Positions 46,382-57,404 are shown, numbered from the stretch's first letter. The stretch: 64,000 bases of DNA from Bacillus taeanensis (GCF_003318295.1 NZ_QOCW01000022.1:17266-81265), one strand, 5' to 3'. Notes: generated from the sequence alone by a model not told the origin. Numbers and translations are program-made.

Positions 46382-46823
46382 CCTATGTAAGGAGGAATCT
46401 TAAAATTGTTTAGTAGATTTCCAATTCGTCCTTAGATACAGGGAAGGGGTTTATGCTATAGTATTCGAAGCAAATCCTTCATTAACTGAGCGTGACATAA
46501 GGCTCAATATAACGTTAAAAATGAAAAAGAATTTGTAAGATAAACGCTATATTAATTCCTTTCTTTGATGTTGCTAATCAATTAAGATTTGCATAGGGCT
46601 TGCAAATTTAGAGATTTAGAAACTTTAATCATTGTTATAGCATTTCCAATGTACTGACTGACATATTTTTTGCATATTCTTATATAAGAGATCTATTAAA
46701 CTATTATTTCTACATAAAATTAAAAATGAGATGTTTGATATAAATAAGACAGAATTAGTAAATGTGGTTGCTGCTAAGGATGTTGATGCATTTTCCGAAA
46801 CAATCTCGTTTACTTTTTAAAAA

Positions 46824-47120
46824 TCAATCACTACCAGAGACAATAAAATCATCTTGAACCAATGCTAATGTCATATTAGGTGTGACAACATCACCTGGTT
46901 CTACTTTAAGGGAAGTTACATGTCCGCTGACTGGAATGCGTATTTCTTCATAAGTACCAACAACTGTTTTGATTAGAAATAAAGCTTCCCACTCATAAAT
47001 ATATGCATTAGAATCAATGTTTACTTTCTCAACTACACCAAGGCAGGGGCTAATAACTTTTTGTAAGGATAATACTATTTCGTAGCAAGGACTTGCAGGT
47101 CTTAAAATAGTTCCAATCAT
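46824..47120 (-). CDS. Small biotinyl/lipoyl-fold protein lacking the attachment lysine
   Basis: 98 residues. The second half, YEEIRIPVSGHVTSLKVEPG then DVVTPNMTLALVQDD, follows the beta pattern of biotinyl/lipoyl attachment domains, and the first half repeats the fold faintly (KVISPCLGVVEKVNIDSNAY). The position where biotin carriers have MKM is occupied by EALFLI, so it is unlikely to be modified. B. subtilis and relatives carry other stand-alone domains of this type of unclear role. Start follows AGGAGG. It stands alone, 2.3 kb upstream of the biotin operon on the other strand. Confidence 0.6.
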   Translation of the reverse strand: MIGTILRPASPCYEIVLSLQKVISPCLGVVEKVNIDSNAYIYEWEALFLIKTVVGTYEEIRIPVSGHVTSLKVEPGDVVTPNMTLALVQDDFIVSGSD

Positions 47121-48007
47121 TCATAATTCCTCCTTATTAATTTAATTCACATTTGAACTTAACAACGACATCAAACAGTAGAACATTTTTAATGGTAGAA
47201 ATAGTATAATATGTTTTGTTATATATACCTTAACATGTTATTCTTATTAGGAAACAGTTTTTGTTAACTAATCTATCATAAAAAATGGGAATCATACCAA
47301 ATGATTCATTTATATTGATAGATAATATTCTTTTTTGTATAAGGGATACCGTGCGTGAAAATCTAAATCGATATTTTTGTTAGATAATATACGTTATTTT
47401 TGTATGCTATCCTACGAATTCTAGGGAATCAATAGTAATGATATTGAAGAAGGCACTTGGCTTAAGAAAGCGTACAGATAATCATCGCTTGGATATGTAT
47501 GAGATTGGAATGGGAGAAAGATCTCCGATGCGCGGATAATAAAATCAGCCAGAAATTAGACAGGAAAATTATAATGTTGCAAAAGGTGATGTATCCAGCA
47601 TGCTCTTAACAAACACTTTTACCATTCAATCATAAAACATTATCAAGAGGTTGGGTGAAATTATTAATCAATATAAAAAAAGAAGCCTACTTTTCATAGT
47701 AGGCGATAAAAAAATAAAGATCGACATTGGACTCGAAGGAGGAATTTATTCATGTCTTATTTTTATACTAGCATGATCTGGCTCTGTAAATGTTGATCTT
47801 GTCACGTTTTTTACCATCATTTTTACTTGTGGATTTAGTATTAAGAAGGTTTTAGTAGTATTCTTCATAAAGGAGAAAATATAAATTTCAAACTCATAAC
47901 ATAATGTCAAAACGATTACATATTCTAAATGAAACCTTCTAAATTTGCTATTCTAAAGGCAGACATTGACAATATCTCTCACTACATCCCCTTTTTAAAT
48001 AACATGG

Positions 48008-48041
48008 ATGCCGCGCTGATAAAATAGCGTGGTATTTTTTG
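48008..48041 (+). terminator. Rho-independent terminator in the intergenic region
   Basis: ATGCCGCGCT pairs with AGCGTGGTAT, followed by TTTTTTGTTTT. No recognised plus-strand gene ends upstream. Confidence 0.6.
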
Positions 48042-48126
48042 TTTTAAATTTAACTTTCCGGACAGATATTTACATTTATATTAATATTAGAACTTGATAG
48101 ATAGAAAATTAAGGGAAACAGAATTG

Positions 48127-48192
48127 AAAAAACTAGCGCCTCATTCCCACTAGATCAATTGGTCTTGAAAGGGAATAGAGCGCTAGTTTTTT
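48127..48192. terminator. Bidirectional terminator
   Basis: AAAAACTAGCGC pairs with GCGCTAGTTTTTT, with inner TTCCC/GGGAA pairs. It lies 35 bases after the CAP-domain gene and ends that transcript. Confidence 0.75.
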
Positions 48193-48225
48193 GTTTAACT
48201 AACTATATGCTTTTCATTTCATGTC

Positions 48226-48924
48226 TTATCCTTTAAACAACTGTACAAACATCTTTCCATATGGTCCGCCTTCAACAATGCCAATGCCGATTTCTGTATA
48301 ATTTTCATTTAAAATGTTTGCACGGTGGCCATCAGAATTCATCAATCCTTGATGTGCACTTTCAACTGTTTGATTTCCGGCTAAGTTCTCACCCGCTGTA
48401 CGATAAGAGATCCCAAACTGCTTCATCATTTCAAATGGTGAACCGTATGTTGGTGACTGATGACTGAAATAGTTGTTTTCAATCATATCTTTTGCTTTTA
48501 CACGTGCCACTTCAGTTAGTTTTGTATTTACTTTTAATGGATGTAAACCTTGTTTTTGACGTTCTTCGTTTACAAGGTTAACCATCTGTTGTTCAGCCTG
48601 AGAAAGTGCGTTACTTGTTTGTTCTTTAGTTGTTTTATTTTCTTGTTGTGGAGCTTGAACTTGCTGTGTTGGCTGTTGTGTAGCTGGTTTATCCTTCACA
48701 GTTTGGTGCTTCTTTATTTCTGTAGAGTTTATTTGAATGTTCTCTCCAAATATCTTATTTAAATAGTTTTCAAGGTCTTCAAAGTTATGAAATGTTTTTA
48801 CCTCTGTTTTCATATTCTCAAAGGAATGTGTAAGTTGTGTTTGATTCATGTCTTCTGCATGTGCTTGTCCGCCCATACTAAATAATGAAGCTGAAAGCAG
48901 TGATGTAATCAGTAGTTTGTTCAT
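48226..48924 (-). CDS. Secreted CAP-domain protein (YkwD-like)
   Basis: 232 residues from the ATG at 48924, chosen because GGAGGTGG lies just upstream and a signal peptide then starts the protein (MNKLLITSLLSASLFSMGGQ, cleavage near AHA). A Gln/Thr-rich linker (TQQPTQQVQAPQQ, ~residues 85-110) leads to a C-terminal CAP/SCP domain (LVNEERQKQGLHPLKVNTKL, YFSHQSPTYGSPFEMM, RTAGENLAGNQT, DGHRANILNENYTEIGIGIV). This is the bacterial YkwD type, secreted and of unknown activity. Monocistronic with its own terminator. Confidence 0.88.
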   Translation of the reverse strand: MNKLLITSLLSASLFSMGGQAHAEDMNQTQLTHSFENMKTEVKTFHNFEDLENYLNKIFGENIQINSTEIKKHQTVKDKPATQQPTQQVQAPQQENKTTKEQTSNALSQAEQQMVNLVNEERQKQGLHPLKVNTKLTEVARVKAKDMIENNYFSHQSPTYGSPFEMMKQFGISYRTAGENLAGNQTVESAHQGLMNSDGHRANILNENYTEIGIGIVEGGPYGKMFVQLFKG

Positions 48925-49420
48925 GTTTTCCACCTCCAAAGGATATTCAGTTATAGCCTTCGGGTAGTGACATTCTTTTCTGTCGATTTTTCGTATGGTA
49001 AACCATGGTAATGATGTGGAGTAAAGTGAAAGCATTGATAACAAGCAAAATAGATTTTATAGTTCGCTCTTTATGATGGAAGGGACTTACCTAATTTTAT
49101 GAAGAACGATTTTTAATAAAAGTTAGGGGCAGAGGGAAAAAATTATAAGTATCGAAAATTGCTTGAGGAATAAAATTGGCAGCGTAGTTATATAAGTTCC
49201 ACTTAACAATCTGACATAATATACAATATTCTTTGCAAGTATTGTATATAGCGGCTTATTTTTTTGTGTAAAAAATTCTTTCACTCGGTTTCTTAGAAAA
49301 ATAGGCTGTTTTTTCTTCTAAGAGAAATAGATAATATTGACAGATTGCTAGAGGGATGGTTAGATTAAAATAAATGTTAACCTTATATAAAAATAGGTTA
49401 ACAAAAGAAGGGGGAGAATA
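48925..49420. other. Intergenic region between CAP gene and biotin operon
   Basis: About 500 bases. It contains an AT-rich inverted repeat, ATACAATATTC...GTATTGTAT (around 49218-49243) followed by a T-run, and the biotin promoter/operator at 49337-49403. No gene seen. Confidence 0.45.
49337..49403 (+). promoter_or_regulatory. Biotin operon promoter and BirA operator
   Basis: TTGACA (49337-49342), 18-base spacer and TAGATT (-10). The operator TGTTAACC-N13-GGTTAACA (49375-49403) is the BirA half-site pair and lies just after the -10, where biotinyl-AMP-bound BirA would block transcription. The bioA ribosome binding site, AAGGGGGAG, starts immediately after it. Confidence 0.85.
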
Positions 49421-51464
<2,044 letters not shown>

Positions 51465-51481
51465 GGACAAGGGGGATCGTT

Positions 51482-52678
51482 ATGAACGTTGATGAGCATC
51501 TGCACTGGGAAGAAGAGATCAAACAAGAACTTACATATTTAGAGGGAATTTCTCAAAAACGCCGTCTTGTCACAACGAAATACGCGGAACGCCCTTGGCT
51601 TATCATAAACGGATGTAAAATGCTCAATCTTGCTTCAAATAACTATTTAGGACTTTCAGGTGATCAGCGGTTAGTTTATGCTGCAGCGGCGGCGGCTCAT
51701 ACGTATGGGGCAGGTGCCACCGCATCACGTTTAATTGTTGGCAATCATCCGCTTTACAGTGAAGTGGAGTCTGTTCTTATCAATTGGAAGAAAGATGAAT
51801 CAGCACTTGTAGTAAACAGCGGTTACACGGCAAATATTGGCGTTATTTCAGCATTAATGCGCCGTGATGATGTTGTCTTTAGCGATAAATTAAATCATGC
51901 AAGCATTGTTGATGGGGTTATTTTAAGCCGTGCGAAGCATCAGCGTTACCGCCATAATGATTTAAATCATTTAGAAGCACTGTTAAAAAAAGCCTCTCCT
52001 CATAAACGAAAGCTAATTGTTACAGACACTGTGTTCAGTATGGATGGTGATATGGCTGATCTTGAAGGGCTTGTGCTGTTAAAGGAGCGTTATAATGCAA
52101 TCTTAATGGTCGATGAAGCACATGCAAGCGGCATTTACGGTGAAAGTGGTCAAGGGTATACCCATCACGTAAAGCTTCAAGATAAAATTGATATTAAAAT
52201 GGGAACGTTCAGCAAGGCGCTTGGATCATTTGGGGCTTATATAACCGGGGAAAAATGGCTTATTGATTATCTAACAAATCGAATGCGCGCGTTGATTTAT
52301 TCGACAGCACTTCCTCCTGCTGTACTTGGTGCTGCAAAGGCTGCGGTTGAAATTGTTCAAGAAGACGAGGCGTGTCGTACAGTTTTAAAAAAGAATGCTG
52401 CATATTTTCGAAAGCTGTTAACAGATTTCGGATTTCACATTTGTGGAAGTCAGTCACAAATTGTCCCCGTTCTAATTGGCAGGAATGAAGATACGATCAG
52501 ATTCGCACAACGGCTTCAAGAAGAGGGAATTGCAGCGATTCCTATCCGTCCGCCAACTGTACCTGAAAACGAAGCGCGTATTCGTTTTACAGTTACCGCT
52601 GAACATAGTAAGGAAGATCTGGATTGGGCAGTTAAAACCACTGCTCATGTTGGAAAAGAGATGGGGGTGATTGCGTGA
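51482..52678 (+). CDS. bioF: 8-amino-7-oxononanoate synthase
   Basis: 398 residues, alpha-oxoamine synthase family. Condenses pimeloyl-ACP/CoA with alanine to give KAPA. Seen: [63 protein letters not shown] and PLP lysine Lys245 in [11 protein letters not shown]. 17 bases after bioD with an AAGGGGGAT site; the stop overlaps the bioH start by four bases (GTGA). Confidence 0.94.
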   Translation: MNVDEHLHWEEEIKQELTYLEGISQKRRLVTTKYAERPWLIINGCKMLNLASNNYLGLSGDQRLVYAAAAAAHTYGAGATASRLIVGNHPLYSEVESVLINWKKDESALVVNSGYTANIGVISALMRRDDVVFSDKLNHASIVDGVILSRAKHQRYRHNDLNHLEALLKKASPHKRKLIVTDTVFSMDGDMADLEGLVLLKERYNAILMVDEAHASGIYGESGQGYTHHVKLQDKIDIKMGTFSKALGSFGAYITGEKWLIDYLTNRMRALIYSTALPPAVLGAAKAAVEIVQEDEACRTVLKKNAAYFRKLLTDFGFHICGSQSQIVPVLIGRNEDTIRFAQRLQEEGIAAIPIRPPTVPENEARIRFTVTAEHSKEDLDWAVKTTAHVGKEMGVIA

Positions 52679-53415
52679 AATGTGTCCATCTCATCATGTT
52701 TCCTGGATGGGGAATGGAAAAGGGAGTGTTTCAGCCGTTATCAGAACATCTTTCAAAAAGATTTCAGCTTTCATTTGTAGACTGGCGAAATATTTCCGAA
52801 TGCTCTGAAATTACAGCACGTGCTCGAACCATCGTTCAGTCGATCGACGAGCCTGTTTTTTTATTAGGCTGGTCGTTAGGAGCGATTGCAGCGCTTGATG
52901 CAGCTTCTATATATCCTAAAAATGTAAAAGGTTTGATCTTAATCGGCGCCACAAGCCGGTTTACAAGTGATAAAAACTACTTATCCGGCTGGCATCCGCG
53001 AATCGTGGAGCGGATGAAAAAACAGCTCGAGAATGCGAAAGAGAAAACACTTGTAGCTTTTTATGAGTCAATGTTTTCTATTTCTGAAAAGGAAGCCGGT
53101 TTTTATGATCAATTTATAAAGCATGTTAAAAATCAATGTCAAGGTGATCACACATTATCACTTCAAATAGGACTAGATTATTTAATTGAGAAGGATGTCC
53201 GAAAACTGCTTCAACAGATGAATGTGCCGTCATTACTCATTCATGGGAAAGAAGATACGATTTGTCCTGTTAAAGCGTCTATCTTTATGAAAGAAGAGCT
53301 AAACGAACAAGTGTCGCTCTCCATTTTAGAAAAAACTGGTCATATTCCGTTTTTTACAAAAACAGATCAATGCAGAGAGCTGATCACAACATTCATACAA
53401 GAAGGTGTTCGGTAA
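52675..53415 (+). CDS. bioH: Pimeloyl-[ACP] methyl ester esterase-type hydrolase
   Basis: 246 residues, GTG start within the bioF stop (GTGA), GGGGGTG site. Alpha/beta hydrolase: oxyanion region FPGWGMEK, nucleophile Ser67 in GWSLGA, Asp in [10 protein letters not shown] and His in KTGHIPFF form the triad. In the BioC-BioH pathway it removes the methyl ester that BioC puts on malonyl-ACP once pimeloyl-ACP is made. Function is assigned from the operon position between bioF and bioC; sequence alone would give only alpha/beta hydrolase. Confidence 0.85.
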   Translation: MKCVHLIMFPGWGMEKGVFQPLSEHLSKRFQLSFVDWRNISECSEITARARTIVQSIDEPVFLLGWSLGAIAALDAASIYPKNVKGLILIGATSRFTSDKNYLSGWHPRIVERMKKQLENAKEKTLVAFYESMFSISEKEAGFYDQFIKHVKNQCQGDHTLSLQIGLDYLIEKDVRKLLQQMNVPSLLIHGKEDTICPVKASIFMKEELNEQVSLSILEKTGHIPFFTKTDQCRELITTFIQEGVR

Positions 53416-54233
53416 TGATTGATAAGAAGCTTTTAGAAAAGCGGTTCAGTGAACATGCGAAAACATATGATAAGTATGCCAATGTCCAAAAGAAGATGGC
53501 CGAACAGTTAATTGATACACTCCCTAAGAACATACGGGAAAAGGAAATAACTATTCTTGAAATCGGCTGCGGCACAGGTTATTTAACTCGTTTATTAGGT
53601 GATGTATTTCCAAAAGCAAAGATTACTGCTGTTGATTTAGCGCCTGGAATGATTAAAGCAGCGAAAGAAAAAATCAAGGATCAGCGTGTTTCTTTTTTAT
53701 GCGGGGATATTGAAGAAATGGACCTTCAAGGAAGCTATGATGTGGTCATTTCAAATGCAACTTTTCAGTGGCTGAATGATTTGGAGAAGGTGATCAAACG
53801 GCTGAATGCCATGTTAACCAAGGATGGTGTAATTTCTTTTTCAACTTTTGGCAGCCTTACCTTTCAAGAGCTTCATCATTCCTATAATCGGGCAAAAAGA
53901 AAGCTTCAGCTTCCAATGGATCGTTCACTAGGTCAATCGTTTTACTCGTTTGAAGAGCTGTATCAAATCTGTAAACAATCCCTTTTTTCATTAGAGACGT
54001 TTCCCGCTGACATTAACGGAACACAAAGTCTAGAATTTGAGTATTTTGAAACAGTCCGCGATTTCTTTATATCTGTAAAAAAGATTGGAGCCAATAACAG
54101 CAGCAAAGACCAATACTGCCAAAGACCGTCCTTTTTTAAAGAGCTGATTCAACAGTATGAGACAAATTATCGTGAAGAACAAGGAGTTAGAGCAACGTAT
54201 CATTGTTTATTTTTCACTTGGCACCTGCCCTAA
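53415..54233 (+). CDS. bioC: Malonyl-ACP O-methyltransferase
   Basis: 272 residues from ATG 53415, which overlaps the bioH stop (TAATG); the frame is open upstream to 53370 but that lies inside bioH. SAM-dependent methyltransferase: RFSEHAKTYDKYANVQKKMA start typical of BioC, motif I LEIGCGTGYLTR, motif II VDLAPGMI, DVVISNATFQWLND. It methylates malonyl-ACP to start pimelate synthesis on the fatty-acid machinery. Last gene of the operon; bioB is not in the window. Confidence 0.92.
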   Translation: MIDKKLLEKRFSEHAKTYDKYANVQKKMAEQLIDTLPKNIREKEITILEIGCGTGYLTRLLGDVFPKAKITAVDLAPGMIKAAKEKIKDQRVSFLCGDIEEMDLQGSYDVVISNATFQWLNDLEKVIKRLNAMLTKDGVISFSTFGSLTFQELHHSYNRAKRKLQLPMDRSLGQSFYSFEELYQICKQSLFSLETFPADINGTQSLEFEYFETVRDFFISVKKIGANNSSKDQYCQRPSFFKELIQQYETNYREEQGVRATYHCLFFTWHLP

Positions 54234-54412
54234 GCGTTTAAAAAGGAAAATGTTCTATATAAGAGGAAAAGAAGAGCAAGAATGTTTAAAAAATATGAAG
54301 TTATTAGAATAAGTGTAGATTAATTGGTTAACAATTTAATATGTAATCAATAAAAACAATAGATGATCGGAATTTGATAGTGAAAGATGCAGGAAAAAGG
54401 AGAGATGAAGAG

Positions 54413-55018
54413 GTGTCAGCACAATTTTTACAGCTTCAAGATATTTTTATTCGCACAAAAGAAGCGGCTCAAAGCTTTATGAAAATATTAGAGCCAACAA
54501 TTGAAAATGCAAAAGAAGAGCATGAACGTTTGTATTTTCACCATATTTATGAAGAAGAGGAGCATCGGCTTGATCGGCTGGAAAGTGTGATCCCGAAACT
54601 AGAATACTTCTTACAGAACATGGACGGACAGCATACGAATAATCATGAGTTTGTAAAGCTTCTGCAAGATGTAAGTTTAGAGAAGTTTGGTCTTCATAAT
54701 TTTCTCGAACATTTAGATTTGGCATTATTTCAATTTAAAAGTACAGAACATGAAAATACGTTACAAGGTTTAAGAGATTTAACATATAACGATTATCAAA
54801 AAAGCAAGGAATTACTACAGGTTCTAAACGATCAATTTGATGGGGCTGCCAATTCAGCTGCTTCTATCCCAACAGATGAAAAAGAGGGTATAAATGAACA
54901 TTTGAAAATTGAAAAATATACAACAGAATCACCTGCTTCAAGAAGTTCTGAACCTATCGGAAAGCCTGCTAAGCGGTTAACAGTAGGAAGTCTTAAAACG
55001 AAAAAGGAGATTATCTAA
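54413..55018 (+). CDS. IMEF encapsulin cargo (iron-mineralising ferritin-like protein)
   Basis: 201 residues from GTG 54413, chosen for AAGGAG ten bases upstream; the frame runs open to a TTG at 54374 without a site. The protein is helical with ferritin/hemerythrin-like Glu/His pairs: ENAKEEHERLYFHHIYEEEE (~residues 32-51), LEKFGLHNFLEHLDLALFQF. This matches the iron-mineralising encapsulin-associated Firmicute (IMEF) cargo. A Pro/Ser linker leads to the C-terminal targeting peptide RLTVGSLK that docks it inside the encapsulin shell. It would oxidise Fe(II) and nucleate iron mineral in the compartment. The encapsulin gene starts two bases after its stop. Confidence 0.9.
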   Translation: MSAQFLQLQDIFIRTKEAAQSFMKILEPTIENAKEEHERLYFHHIYEEEEHRLDRLESVIPKLEYFLQNMDGQHTNNHEFVKLLQDVSLEKFGLHNFLEHLDLALFQFKSTEHENTLQGLRDLTYNDYQKSKELLQVLNDQFDGAANSAASIPTDEKEGINEHLKIEKYTTESPASRSSEPIGKPAKRLTVGSLKTKKEII

Positions 55019-55019
55019 A

Positions 55020-55874
55020 ATGGACAAACTAACACGTTATGCTGATTCGCCATTAAATGAAACAGATTGGCATCAGTTAGATGAAACGGTTATTGAAAAT
55101 GCGCGGAGAAATTTAGTTGGAAGAAGGTTTATTGATATTTACGGGCCATTAGGTCAAGGTGTGCAGTCTGTTATCAATGATATTTATGAACAATCCGAAT
55201 TAGGAGTTGTTAGTATCCATGGGAATTCACTAGAACTTACTGAACCAACACGCCGCGTTCATCTTACAATTCCAATGTTATATAAAGATTTTCAGCTGTA
55301 TTGGCGCGATATTGAACAAGCTAAAACATTGAATCTTCCTATCGATTTTTCAGCAGCTGCAAATGCTGCCGCACAATGTGCATTACTGGAAGATGACCTT
55401 ATTTTCAATGGTTCAAACCAATTTGATTTTCCCGGTTTGATGAATGTAAAAGGCCGTTTAACACATATCCGCAGTGATTGGATGAAATCAGGTAATGCCT
55501 TTAGTGATATTGTTGAGGCAAGGAATAAGCTGCTGCAAATGGGAAATACAGGTCCTTATGCATTAGTTGTTTCTCCTTCCCTTTATGCACTGCTTCATCG
55601 CGTTCATCAAGGTACAAATGTGCTTGAAATTGAGCATATTCGTGAACTTGTAACAGATGGTGTGTATCAATCACCTGTTATTAAAGGCGAAGCAGGTGTT
55701 GTTGTCGCAACAGGACGACATCATCTTGATTTGGCGATCTCTGAGGATTTTGATACGGCCTATATGGATAGTGAACATATGAATCATTTTTTCCGCGTCT
55801 ATGAATGTGCGGTACTAAGAATTAAAAGGCCAAGTGCCATTTGTACACTTGAAGATCCAAAAGGAGGAAAGTAG
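55020..55874 (+). CDS. Encapsulin shell protein (family 1, IMEF type)
   Basis: 284 residues, HK97-fold nanocompartment shell. Seen: RYADSPLNETDWHQLDETVI start, ARRNLVGRRFIDIYGPLGQG (the N-arm and cargo-docking region), LEDDLIFNG, YALVVSPSLYALLHRVHQGT and AFDTAYMDSE-like EDFDTAYM near the end, as in linocin M18-type encapsulins. Self-assembles in the cytoplasm; IMEF-type shells known from Quasibacillus are large (T=4) iron stores. AAAGGAGATT just before the ATG lies inside the cargo gene's end, so the two are translationally coupled. Confidence 0.93.
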   Translation: MDKLTRYADSPLNETDWHQLDETVIENARRNLVGRRFIDIYGPLGQGVQSVINDIYEQSELGVVSIHGNSLELTEPTRRVHLTIPMLYKDFQLYWRDIEQAKTLNLPIDFSAAANAAAQCALLEDDLIFNGSNQFDFPGLMNVKGRLTHIRSDWMKSGNAFSDIVEARNKLLQMGNTGPYALVVSPSLYALLHRVHQGTNVLEIEHIRELVTDGVYQSPVIKGEAGVVVATGRHHLDLAISEDFDTAYMDSEHMNHFFRVYECAVLRIKRPSAICTLEDPKGGK

Positions 55875-55898
55875 GATTTTTTTCAATCCTGCTTTTTT
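55867..55898. terminator. Terminator between encapsulin and ferredoxin genes
   Basis: AGTAGGATT pairs with AATCCTGCT, followed by TTTTTTT on the plus strand. It separates the convergent encapsulin and ferredoxin transcripts. Confidence 0.7.
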
Positions 55899-55907
55899 TA
55901 TTGTTTG

Positions 55908-56336
55908 TTAGTTGACGAAACAAGCTTGGCAGGCAAGCCGATAACCGTTATCTAACAAGCTTCCAAGTTTTTCGGTTTCACTTTTAGTAGACTCAGATAA
56001 CAAGTTTGCTCCTGTTAAAATTTGGACTGTACATTTGCCGCATTTACCTTTTTTACATTTATAATTTATTTTTTGATTTTGCGTAAGCGCAGCATCTAAC
56101 AGAGTGAATCCTTTTTTGAGGCTTACTGAAAAAGATGATTGATTTTGCAATAGCTGAATCGTTTGATTTAAAGTGATCCCTTTTAAGGGAGACTTCTTTG
56201 AATAAAGTAATGGATGACTGATGCTTGCGTTTGAAGCACTCATTTTCTTTGGCATAACGTTTATGAACGGCTCTTGTGTTTGTTTTATCGTATGCTGCTG
56301 TTTCAATGATCCAACTGTTAACTTTTTTTGACGCAT
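55908..56336 (-). CDS. 2Fe-2S ferredoxin with N-terminal encapsulin-targeting motif
   Basis: 142 residues from ATG 56336 (a GTG three codons earlier is also possible; neither has a strong ribosome binding site). Residues ~4-11, KKLTVGSLK, copy the targeting peptide of the neighbouring IMEF cargo (RLTVGSLK), here at the N terminus. A ~55-residue linker follows, then a plant-type 2Fe-2S domain: C-x4-C-x2-C in YKCKKGKCGKCTVQ and the fourth Cys in RLACQACF. Similar targeted ferredoxins are known beside IMEF systems and are thought to deliver electrons into the shell to reduce and release stored iron. Cotranscribed with the 154-residue protein gene upstream, under Fur boxes. Confidence 0.88.
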   Translation of the reverse strand: MRQKKLTVGSLKQQHTIKQTQEPFINVMPKKMSASNASISHPLLYSKKSPLKGITLNQTIQLLQNQSSFSVSLKKGFTLLDAALTQNQKINYKCKKGKCGKCTVQILTGANLLSESTKSETEKLGSLLDNGYRLACQACFVN

Positions 56337-56365
56337 CTTGATCACTCATTTCTAAAATTTACAGG

Positions 56366-56830
56366 TTAGGCAATTTTAAATAATTGTTTTTCTTTAGCGA
56401 TGAATGTGAAATCTTGATCTTGCTTTAACGAGTGATACCCAATATCTTGGATAATTGCCTTTACTTCGTCAATAAAAGGTTTCGTATAGGATCCTTCATT
56501 AACCGTACAAAGAAGTTTCAAATAGTGGATTTTCTCCTCTGTTTTCATTTTCTTGTAAGAATGATTTTTTAAGTCACACACTTTTTTATGAACCGGTGAA
56601 GCAATCAGGCTAATGTCATTTACATGAACCATCATTGGTGAACCGCTATCTGTAATAAAGCTAAGGTGGTAAAAGACTGAACCAGAATAATCGAGATTTG
56701 TGATAACAGGATAATCAAATACTTCTCCTGATCGAAGTTGAATCTTTTCTGCTTCAATGGCTCCGCCGACTTTTCGCTCGTTTGAGACAATTGTATAAAT
56801 ATCCATTAATCCATTCACTTGAGAATTCAT
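56366..56830 (-). CDS. Unknown 154-residue protein, Fur-controlled, upstream of the ferredoxin
   Basis: 154 residues, cytoplasmic, no recognised family. The N-terminal half looks beta-rich (YTIVSNERKVGGAIEAEKIQ, FDYPVITNLDYSGSVFYHLS) and the C-terminal half helical with two Cys (KKVCDLKNHSYKKMKTEEKI, LLCTVNEGSY) and several His. No targeting peptide. The ATG has a strong GGGGGAG site and lies ~20 bases after a Fur-box-like palindrome. The ferredoxin gene starts 30 bases after its stop. Context says it works in iron loading, release or regulation of the encapsulin store, but nothing in the sequence proves it. Confidence 0.75.
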   Translation of the reverse strand: MNSQVNGLMDIYTIVSNERKVGGAIEAEKIQLRSGEVFDYPVITNLDYSGSVFYHLSFITDSGSPMMVHVNDISLIASPVHKKVCDLKNHSYKKMKTEEKIHYLKLLCTVNEGSYTKPFIDEVKAIIQDIGYHSLKQDQDFTFIAKEKQLFKIA

Positions 56831-56850
56831 TAGTTAATCTCCCCCTTAGA

Positions 56851-56908
56851 TGATAATAGCTCTCATTATCATTATATTAATCTCCATTTTACATGAGAAT
56901 GATTTTCA
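56851..56908 (-). promoter_or_regulatory. Two Fur-box-like sites
   Basis: TGATAAT-N7-ATTATCA (56851-56871) is a perfect palindrome with Fur half-sites, and TGAGAATGATTTTCA (56894-56908) is a 7-1-7 site differing at few positions from TGATAATNATTATCA. They flank the expected promoter of the 154-residue protein/ferredoxin pair, so this pair should be induced when iron is scarce, which fits iron release rather than storage. Confidence 0.72.
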
Positions 56909-57030
56909 TTTCAATAGATAGATAATTCCAAATAATTCATGGAATCTTCCTTTTTTTGAAATGAGTAAAAATCCGCAATCTGTACATATTAAGAATGGTT
57001 TCAAATTAAAACTATATGGAGGCGAAAAAA

Positions 57031-57384
57031 ATGAATCGAAAATTAATGTTTTTAATCGTATCAGCTCTTCTTTCATTAAGTGTGTTATCTGCATGTAATT
57101 TAGATAACAACAATGACATGGTTGACCCTGAAGATGTGAACTATGAACCTGTTCGCTATGATCGTAACAATGATCGCGGTATAGATGATATGAGAGGTAA
57201 CTATTTAGACAATGAAGGAACAGATCTAAATAATAGAAATAACGATCTAGACAATGGAGGGTTGGATTTAGATACAGATCCTAGAAATGTACGTGATCGT
57301 GAAGAGGTTGATACACCATTTAATATGGATGAAGAAGAACCAGATTTAGATGAAGAACCGTCAGAAGAACGACGCGGTCAGTAA
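57031..57384 (+). CDS. Small acidic lipoprotein, copy 2
   Basis: 117 residues from ATG 57031, chosen because GGAGG lies between this ATG and the earlier in-frame ATG at 57016. Lipobox LSAC (Cys ~22). The acidic mature part shares blocks with the copy at 10.9 kb (VDPEDVN, RYDRNNDRG, LDTDPRNVRD, EEEPDLDEEPSEERRG) but has an extra Asn/Asp-rich repeat (GTDLNNRNNDLDNGGLDLD). Upstream sequence is also conserved with copy 1 (GTACATATTAAGAATGGTTT). Function unknown. Confidence 0.72.
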   Translation: MNRKLMFLIVSALLSLSVLSACNLDNNNDMVDPEDVNYEPVRYDRNNDRGIDDMRGNYLDNEGTDLNNRNNDLDNGGLDLDTDPRNVRDREEVDTPFNMDEEEPDLDEEPSEERRGQ

Positions 57385-57404
57385 TAAATAAACTATTCAT
57401 AGAT

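Larger units (their letters stand above)
45680..46823. other. Long regulatory/intergenic region upstream of GH27
   Basis: About 1.1 kb. The first 500 bases hold the GH27 control sites: a core AAGCGCTT (45829-45836), TTCATTGAATGAA (45968-45980), a cre-like site (46002-46015) and a weaker TTCGCTGAGTGAA (46161-46173). The segments 45950-45985 and 46128-46178 look like imperfect repeats of each other (TTCAAGAAAATKAYGCTTT ... then the palindrome). Further right there is a palindrome at 46343-46381 and a 29-codon frame (46731-46820, MFDINKTELVNVVAAKDVDA) without a good ribosome binding site. Confidence 0.45.
47121..48225. other. Long intergenic region
   Basis: About 1.1 kb without a clear gene. 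A 33-codon frame at 47438-47539 (plus strand, MILKKALGLRKRTDNHRLDM, ending GERSPMRG) looks coding-like but has no ribosome binding site, and a further open stretch follows it. Hairpins with T-runs lie at 47685-47704 (minus polarity) and 48008-48041 (plus polarity, ATGCCGCGCT / AGCGTGGTAT), indicating that something is transcribed here, possibly small RNAs or relics. Confidence 0.35.

Noticed and set aside
46731..46820. 29-codon plus-strand frame next to the biotinyl/lipoyl-fold gene
   Set aside because: No ribosome binding site and no homologue recognised; kept only as part of the intergenic note.
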